DNA from: Cordilura impudica | Lineage: Eukaryota; Arthropoda; Insecta; Diptera; Scathophagidae | Direction: 5' to 3' | Length of the DNA: 64,000 nt | NCBI GenBank assembly: GCA_963682025.1 | Contig: OY821517.1 | Location: forward strand, 18,750,048-18,814,047 | Shown here: positions 24,287-35,335 of the stretch, piece after piece | Layout: each line of letters opens with the position of its first letter | Numbering within the stretch: position 1 is the first letter of the stretch | Notes under the pieces: model-generated | What the model saw: the letters and a program-made list of their open reading frames with translations, nothing else | Databases searched by the model: none | Told to the model about the DNA's origin: nothing | Program-made: the position numbers and the translations under genes

Positions 24287-27056
24287 TAGGGTGGCCCTCA
24301 ATAAAAAAAAGTGTTCAAACTCTCGGTCGCACCCCCTAGAAATATGCGAATAGCAAAAAAAAAAAAGTGGGAGATTCAAAGTTTTGGGCCAATCAAAGAA
24401 CATTTAGAGGTGGCTCAACGCGATTGAAAATTTCAAGAGTGTTTATATGGGGAATATATGACTTTCTTTTCCAGATTTTAAAAAAATTTCGTTCTACAGT
24501 TTAATTTTTCCGACAAATTGTTATATAATTCGGGATCAGCAATAAATCATCTTTCAAAAAGCTTTAAAACTTCAACATCGAATAAAAACTCGCCAAGAAA
24601 TAGGAAATGCCCCAGACCACTTTTGTGCCAAAAAAAACTGGGTCATAAAATTTGTTGGCATTTTTTTCAACTTTAAGAAATTAATTAAAGCCAACATTTT
24701 ATTTTACTCTCTATACCTATAAGTACTCAGATATCAAGTATTGTTTTATTACCACCTTGTTAACCTATTAAGCATTGAGATCGAAAATGGATTTTTTTTT
24801 TTTAAATTTTGAAAACTCCTTTATCAAGTTTTGAAAAATTTTCGTTAAAAATTTAAAGGAATTGATCTAGCTCTTTAAGGTCTTGTTAAATGCATGTTAG
24901 AGATTAACTGTGTGATTTTTTAGGTAAATCCCTTTGCAAAAATTATTTTTACAAGGATTTTATTTTTGCGGATTTCGAGAAAGATGGGATTTTTGTAAAA
25001 TATTCTGTAAATGTACTCTTTCTAAATAGTTTGTATCAAAAATTTATCACTTTTTTACTTTAAAATGTTATGTTTTATCTTGATAGCCTAGGGTTTCGGA
25101 AAAAAATATTATGGCCCCATTAACCCTTTTGGAAGTGGGGTCACATATGACCCCAAGCTAATAAAAGACAATTTATCCAAAAAATTCAAATATTTTGCAA
25201 ATGTTACTGAATTTTTAAAAGCGTTACTTAAAATATTATAACCAAGTATGTATGTAATCCGTTCCTAAAATTTGGAATAAATCGAACGACGCTAACCCAT
25301 TCCTTCCCGAAGCCAAATTTTGGCATATTTAAAAAAAAGTAAATACCTAAAAATAATGCATTGTTCTAGTAAACTAGACGAAACACTTATTATTGGTTGG
25401 GAAATAAAACTCTGCTATATTTTGCGAAAACGCACATATTGATTTAAGCGATTTTGGGTCCCAGAAAACTAGAAATTGTTTCAGCTATTTTAGTATGTCT
25501 GCATTATTTTTATTATTACCTCCATTGACATAGGAATCTAATGAAGATTTTAAAAAGAGTTAAAATTTCTGCAAGGAGTCGAAAGAGGCGTTAAATTCAT
25601 GAAAGATTTTAATAGTGTTAACAAATAATGAAGAAGAAAAGCAGTTTTTACTGTAGATAGTATTATCATACAAAAAAACAACATCCTTTCTGTACAAAGT
25701 CAAGTTTAATTTAAAAATGTTTAGTTATACATAGTTCAACAATGTTCTTATTTTATTTGGAAACGTATAGATTGTTTTTAAAAATAATATAATTTTATAA
25801 TAAAATTGGTTACAAGTTGTTTTAATTCATATTCGCAAGCAATAAGCAGATAATTGCACCAAAGATATATCACAATGGATTATTTTGATCCCAGGAGCAC
25901 TGAAGGGTTAAATAAATAAAAATTAATCGAATTATTTTTCTTAAATTATTAATAGTGGTTTCATCGAGTTTAATAGAAAAACTCGTTTTATTTTTATTCG
26001 TTTATTTTTATTTAAAAATATCTTAAAATCTAAAGTTGGCATTGGCAAATAATGGGTTAACGTTCTCGGATTTATCCCACATTTTAGGAACGGAAGTTGT
26101 ACACATCGGGTTATTATATTTTAAGCGTCGCTTCTAAAAAGTCAGTAGCACTTACAAAATATTTAAATTTTTTGAATAAATTGTTTTTTTATTAGCTTGG
26201 GGTCATATGTGACGCCAATTCCAAAAGGGTTAATGGGGCCATAATAATTTTTTCCGAAACCCTAGGATATTAAGATAAAACATAACATTTAACAGTAGAA
26301 AAGTGATGAATTTTTGATACAAAGTATTTGGAAAATATACAAAATATTTTACAAAAATCCCATTTTTCTCGAAATCCGCAATAATAAAATCTTTGTCAAA
26401 AAAATCTGGCATAGGGATTTACCTAAAACTTCACAAAGTTAATCTCTTACATGCATTTAACAAGACCTTAAAGAGCTAGATTAATTTTTTTAAGTTTTGT
26501 TTAAGAAAATTTTTTAAAACTTTAAAAAGGAGTTTTCAAAATTTAAAAAAAAAATTTTCCATTTTCGGTCTCAATGCTTAATAGGTTGCAAGGTGGTAAT
26601 AAAACAATACTTCATGTCTAAGTACTTATAGGTATAGAGACTAAAAAAAATGTTGGCTTTATTTAATTTCTTAAAGTTGAAAGAAATGCCATCAAATTTT
26701 ATGAACCAGTTTCTTTTGGCACAAAAGTGGTCTGGGGCATTTGCTATTTCTTTGCGAATTTTTATTCGATTTTAAAATTTTATAGCTTTTTGGAAAGATA
26801 ATTTAATGCTGATCCCGAATTTTGTAACAATTTGTCAGAAAAATTAATCAACGAAAATTTCGTAAAGTCTGAAAAAACTCATATTTTTCCCATATAAACA
26901 CAATTGAAATTTTCAATCGCGTTGAGCCACCTCTAAATGTTTTTTGATTGGCCCAAAACTTTGTATTTCTCACTTTTTTGCTATTCGCATATTTCTAGGG
27001 GGTGCGACCGAGAGTTTGAGCACTTTTTCCCCTCCATATAATGAAGGGCCACCCTA
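24287..27056. mobile_element. 2.77-kb foldback DNA element with ~1-kb inverted arms
   Basis: Bounded by 8-bp duplications GTGTGCAT (24279-24286 and 27057-27064). The ends start TAGGGTGGCCCT on the left and TAGGGTGGCCCT in reverse on the right. The arms 24287-25300 and about 26040-27056 are inverted copies, including GCACCCCCTAGAAATATGCG and GAGGTGGCTCAACGCGATTG blocks. No transposase gene. An 8-bp duplication suggests hAT- or P-type mobilisation (inference). Confidence 0.85.
25124..26229. mobile_element. TTAA-bounded inner segment at the centre of the foldback
   Basis: Both sides read TTAA-CCCTTTTGGAA pointing inward (TTAA at 25120-25123 and 26230-26233), then GGGGTCACATATGACCCC or a near copy. 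A third TTAA junction at 25908-25911 has an inward GAAGGG. piggyBac-like MITE or nested pair of such copies is the likely identity. It sits exactly at the symmetry centre of the outer arms. Confidence 0.55.
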
Positions 27057-27645
27057 GTGTGCATATATCAAATAGTTCATATCTGATGTTATTTTTATAA
27101 AGAGACTAGACCAAACATGACCATATTTAGTAAAGTCGCTTAATTTTCTAAAAAAACATATATAAACCAAATTTGGGAAATTTCTTAGCAATATTTTTCT
27201 TTTTTGATAGATCTAAGTGAAGATCGGGAATCAGGTTTATATGGGGACTATGGCTAAAAATTGCCTTAGAAAGCTTATTTTTGGCCAACTGATTACCAGT
27301 TATAATGCACACACATACACCAAATTTTATCGATATACATATACACTCCGTGTCACTTGAATAGCACACACCAATTTTTTGTTTCTATTTGATTATCTAC
27401 TAATATTCATTGAATGAACTGTACTTGTTTTGTACTATTTGGTTCATCTTCCTATCCACATTCTCTGTGGCAAAATTTAAGCTCTGAGAATTTACCGTTA
27501 CATCTTTTGTTCATTTCATTTTCGTTTGCTTCAAATTTTAATGCATTTGCTGTTTCACTTGAATAGCACATTTGCGTTTAAGTTTGATTTGCGTTGTGCA
27601 GATCATCGGCAAGATAAAGTAAACCATTATTTTGAATATTAAAAA

Positions 27646-27953
27646 TCTTATATATTAAAAGTATATATTAAAAAATTTATGAATAAACTTTATATTTTTC
27701 TTCTCTCAAACCTCTATAACTAGAGTTCTAATTAACGTAGATCAAGCTCCTTCCTTTGAGCTATTAACTGCTTAAATTCTTTGGGTTTGAGGAAAGTTAT
27801 GTGTGGACAATCAACTTTACTTTTACTGTACGTTAACTTCTCTTGGCATATTTTGGCATTAGTGTACGTTAACTTCTCTGGCAAATTTTGGTATTATATT
27901 ATAAAAATTAATATAATATAATATAATGCTGCGGAGCAGCAGGGGTCCTCTAG
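27646..27953 (+). mobile_element. 308-bp Helitron-like insertion in the Tc1 5' region
   Basis: Starts TCTTATATATTAAAAG and ends with a hairpin GCTGCGGAGCAGC followed by AGGGGTCCTCTAG, then T; it is preceded by A. 5'-TC, 3'-hairpin-CTAG and insertion between A and T are Helitron hallmarks. No gene. Confidence 0.6.
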
Positions 27954-27978
27954 TATATTTTAATAATATTCAATAATA

Positions 27979-28948
27979 ATGGGTCGTGGTACAGCCTTAA
28001 CGAACGAGGAACAAATTAAAATAAAAAATTATCAGGAATGTGTCTGAAATAACAAAAAAAAAAAAAAAAATTAGAAGAAGTAGAAAAGTCGTATATAATT
28101 TTATTAAGAACAGCTCAAATTATGAAAAAAATATGAAATGTCGTGTAAATAGTATACTTTCCAATGCAGATAAGCGATCTATACTGCGCGAGGCTTCCAA
28201 TTCGCATGACTCTGTTGACAAAATAAGAGCTAAAGCTGTAGTTAACGCAAGTAAAACTACTGTGTGGTGGATGATTTCTAAAGCTAAAGATCTGAAGCAC
28301 CTAAAGTTAAAGAAAAAACCACCACTTACCCCTCTATGTAAAGAAGCTCGGCTTAGTTTCTGTAGAAACTACATGTCATGCAAGACAGAGTGGCAGCGCG
28401 TTGTATTCTCTGATGAGAAAAAATTTAATTTCGAGGGCCCTGAAGGGTATAACTAATACTTTCATGATTTAAGAAAGGAGCCCCATGAACTGAAGCGTCT
28501 TCACAGCAGAGTTGGCGGGTTAATGGTCTGGGGAGCCATATTCTATTTTGGTACATGCGACCTTCAATTTTTGACTCCCAAGATGAACGCGCAATCATAC
28601 AAAGGAGTTTTGGATAAGGCCTTTCCCCCACTAGAAAGGCTTTTTAGGATTTTGCCATGGACTTTCCAACAGGACAATACCCCAATTCATACAGCCCGTG
28701 TTGTCAAATCATGGATCGAGTCAAAAACTATTAATCTCTTAAACTGGCCTCCATACTCGCCAGACCTTAACATTATCGAAAATATTTGGAGGTGGTTGAC
28801 CAGAAAAGTGTATGCGTCAGAGAGACAGTTTTCTACCGGGAAGCATGGCCTTTAATTTCCCTTGAAAATACTAAAAAAGCTTTATGATTCCTTACCAAAT
28901 AGGATTTGTGAAGTTATTCTAAACAAAGGAGGTTCTACCCATTATTAA
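27979..28948 (+). pseudogene. Tc1 transposase (DD34E), broken
   Basis: Starts MGRGTALTNEEQIKI at 27979 and ends at the TAA 28946-28948. The catalytic motifs are all readable: VVFSDEKKFN (first Asp), FQQDNTPIHTA (second Asp) and YSPDLNIIENIW (Glu); there are 34 residues between the second Asp and the Glu, as in Tc1. The N-terminal helix-turn-helix region is partly readable (STTVW-like SKTTVWWMISK). Lesions are a frameshift in the A-run at 28052-28070, a stop at 28454-28456 and another at 28853-28855, with frame changes nearby. Length without lesions is about that of a normal Tc1 transposase (320-340). Confidence 0.88.
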
Positions 28949-29689
28949 ATTAGATTTATAAGTTAATAATTTTTATAATTAACCCAAAACAAGTTGTTTA
29001 AAATTAACCAAATAATATTTAATATAGTTTAAAATAAAGTGTGCTATTCAAATGAAATAAAATGTACGCGCTATTTTTAGGTTATTTACTTTGTAAGCAC
29101 TGTAACTTGAAAAATGTTCAATAAATTTTGGTTTTGTTTACTGCTAATATAAACTAAATACTTTAGCTATAAATTCAAGCCAATAATTATTCTTTACTTT
29201 CATTTGTTTAAAAGCTATCGTGAAATAAAATTCATCTTGCCAATTGTGATATTCATGCGAAACGGAGTGTATATTATAACCTGGATTTTACGGAAGTTTT
29301 AGTCGGTCCTATAGGTGTTATTTGTACTTATAATATTTTGTAATATGATAGATAAAAGTCAATACATCAAATTTAATCAAAATATATTCATATTTGCGAC
29401 CTGTAGTTTGCCTACAAGATCTACGTGAACCCACAGACGGAAGAACAAACAGACAGGCAGATGGAGAGATTTCGCTAAATCGCATCAGAAAGTGATTCTG
29501 AGTCGACCAGTATAATAAAAGGTGGATTGAGGTCACATATTTTTGGTGTAATGAAATAAAAAACGATTTTTTTAAGTTGCTGTACATTTTAGGTAAATTT
29601 TATTAATCTTAAATACATTTTCTTGGGTTTGTATTATCAACATTTTTCTTATTTCTTTTAATTTTTGAGCTATAATTTATCAATTCATG

Positions 29690-30312
29690 TAAATAAGTAA
29701 GAAAATTATAACTTATTTATAGCGACTTATACCATAATAATAAATAATAAATGGGTCTTAGTACCAATTAATTGGATATAGATATTAAGTATAACCCATT
29801 TTGGATGGCATTGTTTGTTGCCCGCAGAAATGAAACAGTTCATAACGGATGCTATTTTTATAATAACTAGGTCGAAAAATTTTTCGTTAAAACGTTCATA
29901 AATAAATTGTTAGAAAAATTTGTAGAATATTTAGGTTTTAGATAGATTTAAGAGAATATCGGGAACTATGGCTATAAAAGGTCTCACAGGGTTTATTTTT
30001 GAACTACTAATTAATAGGTGTTATAAATGTGCAGAAGAAAACTTTGACTGAGATATGAAAATTTGGATGTTAGGGCAATTTTAGTCGTTCTATGGCCGAT
30101 ATAAGCTTATGTAAAAAATGTATTTATATTTGCGACCTGCACTTGGATAACAAAGTTTATGGACGGACAGACAGACAGACAGATGAACGGACGGATATCG
30201 CTAAATCGACTCTGAAACGATTCTGAGTTGATCGGTATAACAAAAGGTGGTTCTCGGTCAGATGCTTTGGTATTTACAAACAACAGCATAAATTCATTAT
30301 ACCCTGACCAGA
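29690..30312 (+). mobile_element. family A repeat, copy 5 (decayed)
   Basis: AAGTAAGAAAATTATAAC at the left, GACGGACAGACAGACAGA at 30162-30180, and TTCATTATACCCTGACCAGA at the right end. Many substitutions and small deletions. Confidence 0.65.
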
Positions 30313-30556
30313 GATAGTTTTTTTCCTTTTATTTGCAATTTGATGATAACAAAAAATAATTATTAGTCTGTCGTAAGACCAATAATATTAAAATTTTTAT
30401 GAGATCACAATTCGTAATATTTGTCTAAACTAATGTTTTAGTTTCATAATTACAAAATTATACATTTTATATTATTACTTATAACGATTTTTTGAAAGGA
30501 AGATCAGGTATATGAAGTCTTTTTAGTCTTTAAATTTTATTTGAATTGTCTAATAA

Positions 30557-30840
30557 CACTGGTTTATAAATTAAAAAAAAAAAATTGACTGCAGAAACGA
30601 AACATGTTTTTAAATAATCTGGGTGCGCTGAATTCAAATCTGGCATAAAAATTGGGCTGTCACGTCTTGTTCATTTTTTATCGCATGCTGGCAATACTGT
30701 AAAACAGTCAATACTGACACTACAATTTCACAATTATTAATTTGACAGAAGCCCACATTCATTCTAAATCTTCATAAAAGTAGCATTAAAGCATGTCAGG
30801 GAGATCGTGTTGCTCCAGTCCAAAACCTTGTTGGCTAGTG
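30557..30840 (+). mobile_element. 284-bp deletion derivative of element E
   Basis: The left ~250 bp match the left end of element E (16105-16350) through the CATGTCAGGGAG that begins its gene; the sequence then jumps directly to the right-end GCTCCAGTCCAAAACCTTGT. TAA lies on both outer sides (30554-30556 and 30841-30843). Confidence 0.85.
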
Positions 30841-30843
30841 TAA

Positions 30844-31494
30844 TTATATAGCCAGCGGATTACTTCAGATATTTTTGAAATATTAAAATTATAGTATAAA
30901 ATTTAGTTTCTATTAAACCATGGTGGGTTGGCAAACAATCTTATTGATTTTAATTTAAATCGTTGAAGAATTTCCACATTGGAGTTACTTCGAGTTGAAT
31001 TCCATAAGTCCATACAGGTTCTGTATGGACACAGATAATATAAGTACAAGTTACAGAGTTGCAATAAAATTGAAGGAAAAACAGTGATATTATTTTAAGT
31101 TGTGTGTTTAATTTAATTTTAGTATATGTTAAATGTTTTATGTTTTTTTTTTATGTAAGCAATTTATAATTTAATGTGAAAAATTAATTGAAAATTAAAA
31201 CCCCCTGAAGATGTCAACAAGAAATTGACGAAACGTTGGGAGAAATATGTAATAAAAGGTTTTTTATTTGCATTAATATAATAGGCCCGATTAGCTTAAC
31301 AAAAATCATATATAAAGTTCTAATATAGTTTTTTAAAGCATATTGTTCCATATACTTTATACTTTTATTCAAAATGTTTAGTACCTGAATATGAACTCTG
31401 ATCGGTCTAATATTCAACATATTGTAAGTTTATATCTACTTAAATAGATCCCACTTTGAGGCTTATTAAAAAAAAAAACAGTCAAAGTGTTATA
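30844..31494. other. non-coding, with two hairpin motifs
   Basis: 31018-31042 contains an inverted repeat around GTCCATACAGG. 31205-31240 has CTGAAGATGTCAACAAG then TTGACGAAACGT, resembling conserved 3'-region motifs of retroelements. No gene. Confidence 0.35.
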
Positions 31495-32045
31495 TTCGGC
31501 TTGGCCTCATCTTTGTTGCTATATTCTCGATATTCGAGAGCAAGTTCTAGGAAATTTTATTTTTTCATTCAATTCAATTTTCTTTCAATGTTTTTTTAAT
31601 CTATATATACATGTATATATATAAAACATTTATGTATATTTAAATAAAAATCATTATACTGGGAATTTTTAAATAAAATTCATTAAATTTCAACATAAAT
31701 ATTTGTTGAACACACAGAAGATATATAACTGGGTTTTTATAAGAGCCTAAAAGTATGCTAATCAATTTTAGCCAATTCAACACAAATTTTATAAATTCGC
31801 ACACAGCATTGTATAGTTTTTTATTTGAAGCTTAAATATGTGTTTTATGTATGTATTAGTAGCAACTTTTAATGAATTTTACTCCAAAAAAATTTACCAG
31901 ATGATGCACGTCTGTAAATGTGGTGAACATCTACAAGGAAATACCTTTCAAATGGTATATTTTTTTTTGTCAAAATCGGTCGCCTATTGAAGGTGTAGAA
32001 TATGCCATTAGAAATCGCCTTGCATATTAATATTATAGATATTTA
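31495..32045 (+). repeat. family D repeat, copy 2
   Basis: Blocks in the same order as copy 1: CTAGGAAATTTTATTTTTTC, TATGCTAATCAATTTTAGCC, ATGTATTAGTAGCAACTTT, and TATTAATATTATAGATAT at the end. A TTCTCGATATTCGAGAGC palindrome opens it. Confidence 0.5.
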
Positions 32046-32319
32046 AACTTAGTAAAATAATTAACAAAAGTTTTAGGTTATTTCATGCTTTTCTAATTGA
32101 AAGCAATTATTAAATGCAATGAGCGTAAATGTAAACACATACAATTACATTTTTTTTGTTTATTAGTGATGCGTACACATTTATGTTTGTTTGTTGTTTT
32201 TGTTATTTTTTGTATATTTGAACATTTGCTGATACGTATCTATCACATGTTCTGTGACGTATAAACATTTTTCAATAATAATGATTGAGTTAGATATTAA
32301 TCAGGCTAATTTGCTGATT

Positions 32320-32935
32320 TTTAGAAAGTATCAATTGTGTTTCAGAAAACATCAATTGAATTTCAGAAAGTATCAATTTTATTTCAGAAAACTTCAATTG
32401 ATATTCAGAAAGTATCAATTGTAGTTCAGAAAACACCAATTGAATTTCAGAAAGTATCAATTGCGTTTCAGAAAAATCAATTTATTTTCAGAAAAATCTA
32501 TTTATTTTCAGAAATAATCAATTTTATTTCAGAAAACATCAATTGATTTTCAGAAAGTATAAATTGTAGTTCAGAAAACACCAATTGAATTTCAGAAAGT
32601 ATCAATTGCGTTTCAGAAAAATCAATTTATTTTCAGAAAAATCTATTTATTTTCAGAAATAATCAATTTTATTTCAGAAAACATCAATTGATTTTCAGAA
32701 AGTATCAATTGTAGTTCAGAAAACACCAATTGAATTTCAGAAAGTATCAATTTTATTTCAGAAAACATCAATTGATTTTCATAAATAATCAATTGTATTT
32801 TAGTAAACATCAATTGAATTTCAGAAAGTATCAATTGTGTTTTAGAAATAATCAATTCAGAAAAAATTAATTGAATTTCAGAAAGTATTAATTGTATTTC
32901 AGAAAGTATAAAATGTATTTCAGAAAAATTATCAG
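32320..32935. repeat. 21-bp tandem satellite
   Basis: About 29 imperfect copies of a 21-bp unit such as GAATTTCAGAAAGTATCAAT(T). The AAAGTATC and AAAACATC versions alternate in parts, giving a 42-bp higher period. The unit length is a multiple of three, so it reads through as a seven-residue peptide repeat (open frames 32337-32546 and 32855-32643); I treat these as non-coding. Confidence 0.9.
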
Positions 32936-33164
32936 AACGCTACACAAAAACATATTTTTTAAGTATTACACTGGATTTTTAACATTTCTAGTAAAATATA
33001 AATGTGTTCTTTCTAAATGATGACTTCAAAAATGGGCGCCGCGATGCTGCCAAAACTGATCCACCCTTGATAGTTTATTTTCCAGTGCACAAAAAGTAAG
33101 TCCAACTATTGGCAAACGTTTTCTGTGGCCCCAAGTCACTAGTCGAAACAATAATAAATTTTTT

Positions 33165-33275
33165 TTGATAATTTCTGAAATACGTTTGACGTTTTCTGAA
33201 ATACAATTGATGCTTCATGAAATGGAATTGATATTTTCTGAAAATTAATTGACATTTTCTGAAATACAATTGGAA
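33165..33275. repeat. inverted outlier of the 21-bp satellite
   Basis: About five units in the opposite orientation (TTTTCTGAAATACAATTGA) lie 230 bp beyond the main array, directly next to the family B repeat at 33280. Confidence 0.8.
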
Positions 33276-33279
33276 AAGG

Positions 33280-33418
33280 TGTAGAGGTTTCAAATTCAAT
33301 ACCAACTTGTTCGAAATAATGACAAACAATATTGTCCTAATTTTTCCCAGATAAGTGGTCTATTTTGTGAATGAGCGTGATTTCAACAGAAAGACAGGGA
33401 CACGACAGGGACACATTG

Positions 33419-33480
<62 letters not shown>

Positions 33481-33530
33481 TTTCAGAGGTCGCAAATAAT
33501 TTTACAAACGGAATGACAAGCTAATGTAAA
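33280..33530 (-). mobile_element. family B repeat with expanded (TA)n
   Basis: On the minus strand: TGTCATTCCGTTTGTAAAAT, (TA)n at 33479-33421 (about 59 bp), GTGTCCCTGTCGTGTCCCTG, then TGTTGAAATCACGCTCATTC. Order and sequence match the family B copies at 54811-55342 and 59512-59970, where the TA tract is only about 10 bp. Confidence 0.75.
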
Positions 33531-34726
33531 AAAAAATTCCTTACAACGTAACTCCGCCGTACCCAACGTGTGTTTTTATCGGTTTAAAACGAATCTATTT
33601 TGGACCAATTTTAAAAAATTACAGGAAAGTAAAAATATTTTTTTTTAAAGCCAAAATACCAAATTATAAGAACTGATGTTGTTTTAGACAATATGGTGAA
33701 GTTGTTTACCCATCCATCAAGTGTACGAAATATCAAATAAATGCAATAAATTAAAAATGCAATATATATAAACAATTAGTAATTTATGTATATATTTTTA
33801 AAATCAATACTATTTGTAGACTCTCTTCTAGTTTAAGAGTAAATTTGGACATTTTTCTTTTTTCGCATTTTCCATTTTCAAAAACTGGAACTTTAAAATT
33901 TTCTTAATGGGACAAAGGAAGCAACCGTTTCTGTCAACATCAAATTTAGTGAATATACGTAAATTAATTAAAATTTTTTTTTTAAAATATTATATATTAA
34001 ATATATTAAATTAATAATAAAATTTAAAGGAAATATGAATAAGTCAGGAGGAGCTGGAGAAGAATAAGCAAGTTTGCAGTTTCATTGAAATTAGCTTTTA
34101 TATTTTGAAGGTTGAAATTTTTCACATATTGGAATCAAATTAAAAGTTTTTTTTTGTTCCCAAAATCCAATTTAAATGTTTGAAGTGTTTGCAATAATTT
34201 CAAGTGTTCGTGAGTAATTGAATTTCTTCGAATTGTAAAAGTCGGAATTTTTTTCTTAATACGCCAATACTTTATTCTTAAATTGCTTTAAAAAATATTT
34301 TAAATGCTTCAATTTCTGAAAAATTTTAACCATTTGCAATTAGTGTGTAAAAAGGTTGATCAAGATTTGTCTGTCTGTTTGTCTGTACATGTTATATATT
34401 TTTTTTATATTGACATTTGACATGAAATCTTATAAATTAGTTAGACAGCGACAAACAACAACAACCAACAACAACAATAACCTTAACCCCTTTAGTTAAT
34501 TAAATAAAACAATAAAATGTATAAATTTGTGAAAAAGAAAATAACCCCCCCACCAACTTTTCTCTAATTAAAAAATTTCCAATCTTTGTTAGAAAATTGT
34601 CTAAACTTGGAAGATTGATATCAGATTTATTTTATTTTTCAAATATATTTAATGATTTTCATACTGTTATGTTGCTAGATTTACTTAAATTGTAATCCAT
34701 ATAGATAAACTTTTATTTCTTTTTTT
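33531..34726. other. no gene seen
   Basis: AT-rich sequence with T-runs and a short CAACAACAACAA tract near 34453. No recognisable repeat or coding signal. Confidence 0.4.
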
Positions 34727-35172
34727 TTAATTTATGTTAATATTGATATTAGTTACAGTGGATGACTCTATTGTAAAGCTGATCCTGTAACATGAAATAT
34801 CAGTAGACCACCTTTTGAGACCACGTAAAAGCAATTCAGGATTATGTGGAGTACTCCATGATGCATTATCTTCAACAGCACAAGAAATGCGATCTGTAAA
34901 TATTAGGAGATATATATACATATACATATATAAATAAAAGGATATAAAATAGGGATGCTTCAGATTCCGCAATAGTTACCTGATGCCGCAGTGCATTTGT
35001 ATGATTTAATATTACCAGCCGAGTCACTTGCTCTAAATTTTAGATTGGTTAACATTGAAATATCTGAGGGATTTGCTTGACTTTCCACATTTGATAGTTC
35101 TTCACCGTTAATTATGGCGGCTACAAGAGTTGACAGCAGAGCTATAACAATGATTTTATTTAATGTCCGCAT
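34727..35172 (-). CDS. small secreted protein, MBF2-like family, gene 4
   Basis: Exon 1 35172-34980 and exon 2 34893-34727, with an 86-bp phase-1 intron (GTAACT...TACAG). The product is 119 residues. The signal peptide is MRTLNKIIVIALLSTLVAA, then an acidic linker (GEELSNVESQ) and ASDSAGNIKSYKCTA, matching the cysteine that precedes the intron in genes 1 and 3. Exon 2 opens DRISCAVEDNASWSTPHN, clearly homologous to gene 3 (RLACSASDDTSWGTPHN). It then diverges and ends STVTNINININ; the Gly-rich segment of genes 1 and 3 is missing. Three cysteines remain. This is the minus-strand member closest to the plus-strand genes. Confidence 0.8.
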
Positions 35173-35199
35173 AATTAAATTTTATTTTATTTTACAATG

Positions 35200-35335
35200 A
35201 GTTTGAAGACTGTTAATTTTATTGTGAATTTCCTTATTTTTATAGGTTGATTGTCTCTGATTAATAGACATTCGATTTTATACCCACTAATTGCTTTTTA
35301 TTTTATCGCTCTTATTACGAAAGTAAATTTTTTCA
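35200..35335 (-). promoter_or_regulatory. promoter region of gene 4
   Basis: Minus strand: upstream AAATTTACTTTCGTAATAAG at 35330-35311, TATAAAAA at 35244-35237, initiator block TTAACAGTCTTCAAACTC at 35217-35200. Confidence 0.65.

Larger units (their letters stand above)
27344..29269 (+). mobile_element. Tc1-type transposon
   Basis: TA on both sides (27342-27343 and 29270-29271). The ends are CACTCCGTGTCACTTGAATA on the left and CACTCCGTTTCGCATGAATA on the right (reverse complement). A second copy of the TCACTTGAATAGCACA motif lies at about 27555, with its inverted partner TGTGCTATTCAAATGA at about 29040, an IR/DR arrangement. The transposase pseudogene is at 27979-28948. Confidence 0.88.
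24127..29560 (+). mobile_element. family A repeat, copy 4, interrupted twice
   Basis: Three collinear pieces: 24127-24286, 27065-27341 and 29272-29560. The first gap is the foldback element (8-bp duplication GTGTGCAT), the second the Tc1 element (TA duplication). The last piece includes the microsatellite region, here decayed, and stops short of the usual terminus. Confidence 0.75.

Noticed and set aside
32320..32935. CRISPR-like regular repeats
   Set aside because: Units are contiguous 21-mers with no unique spacers, and the sequence is eukaryotic; this is a satellite.
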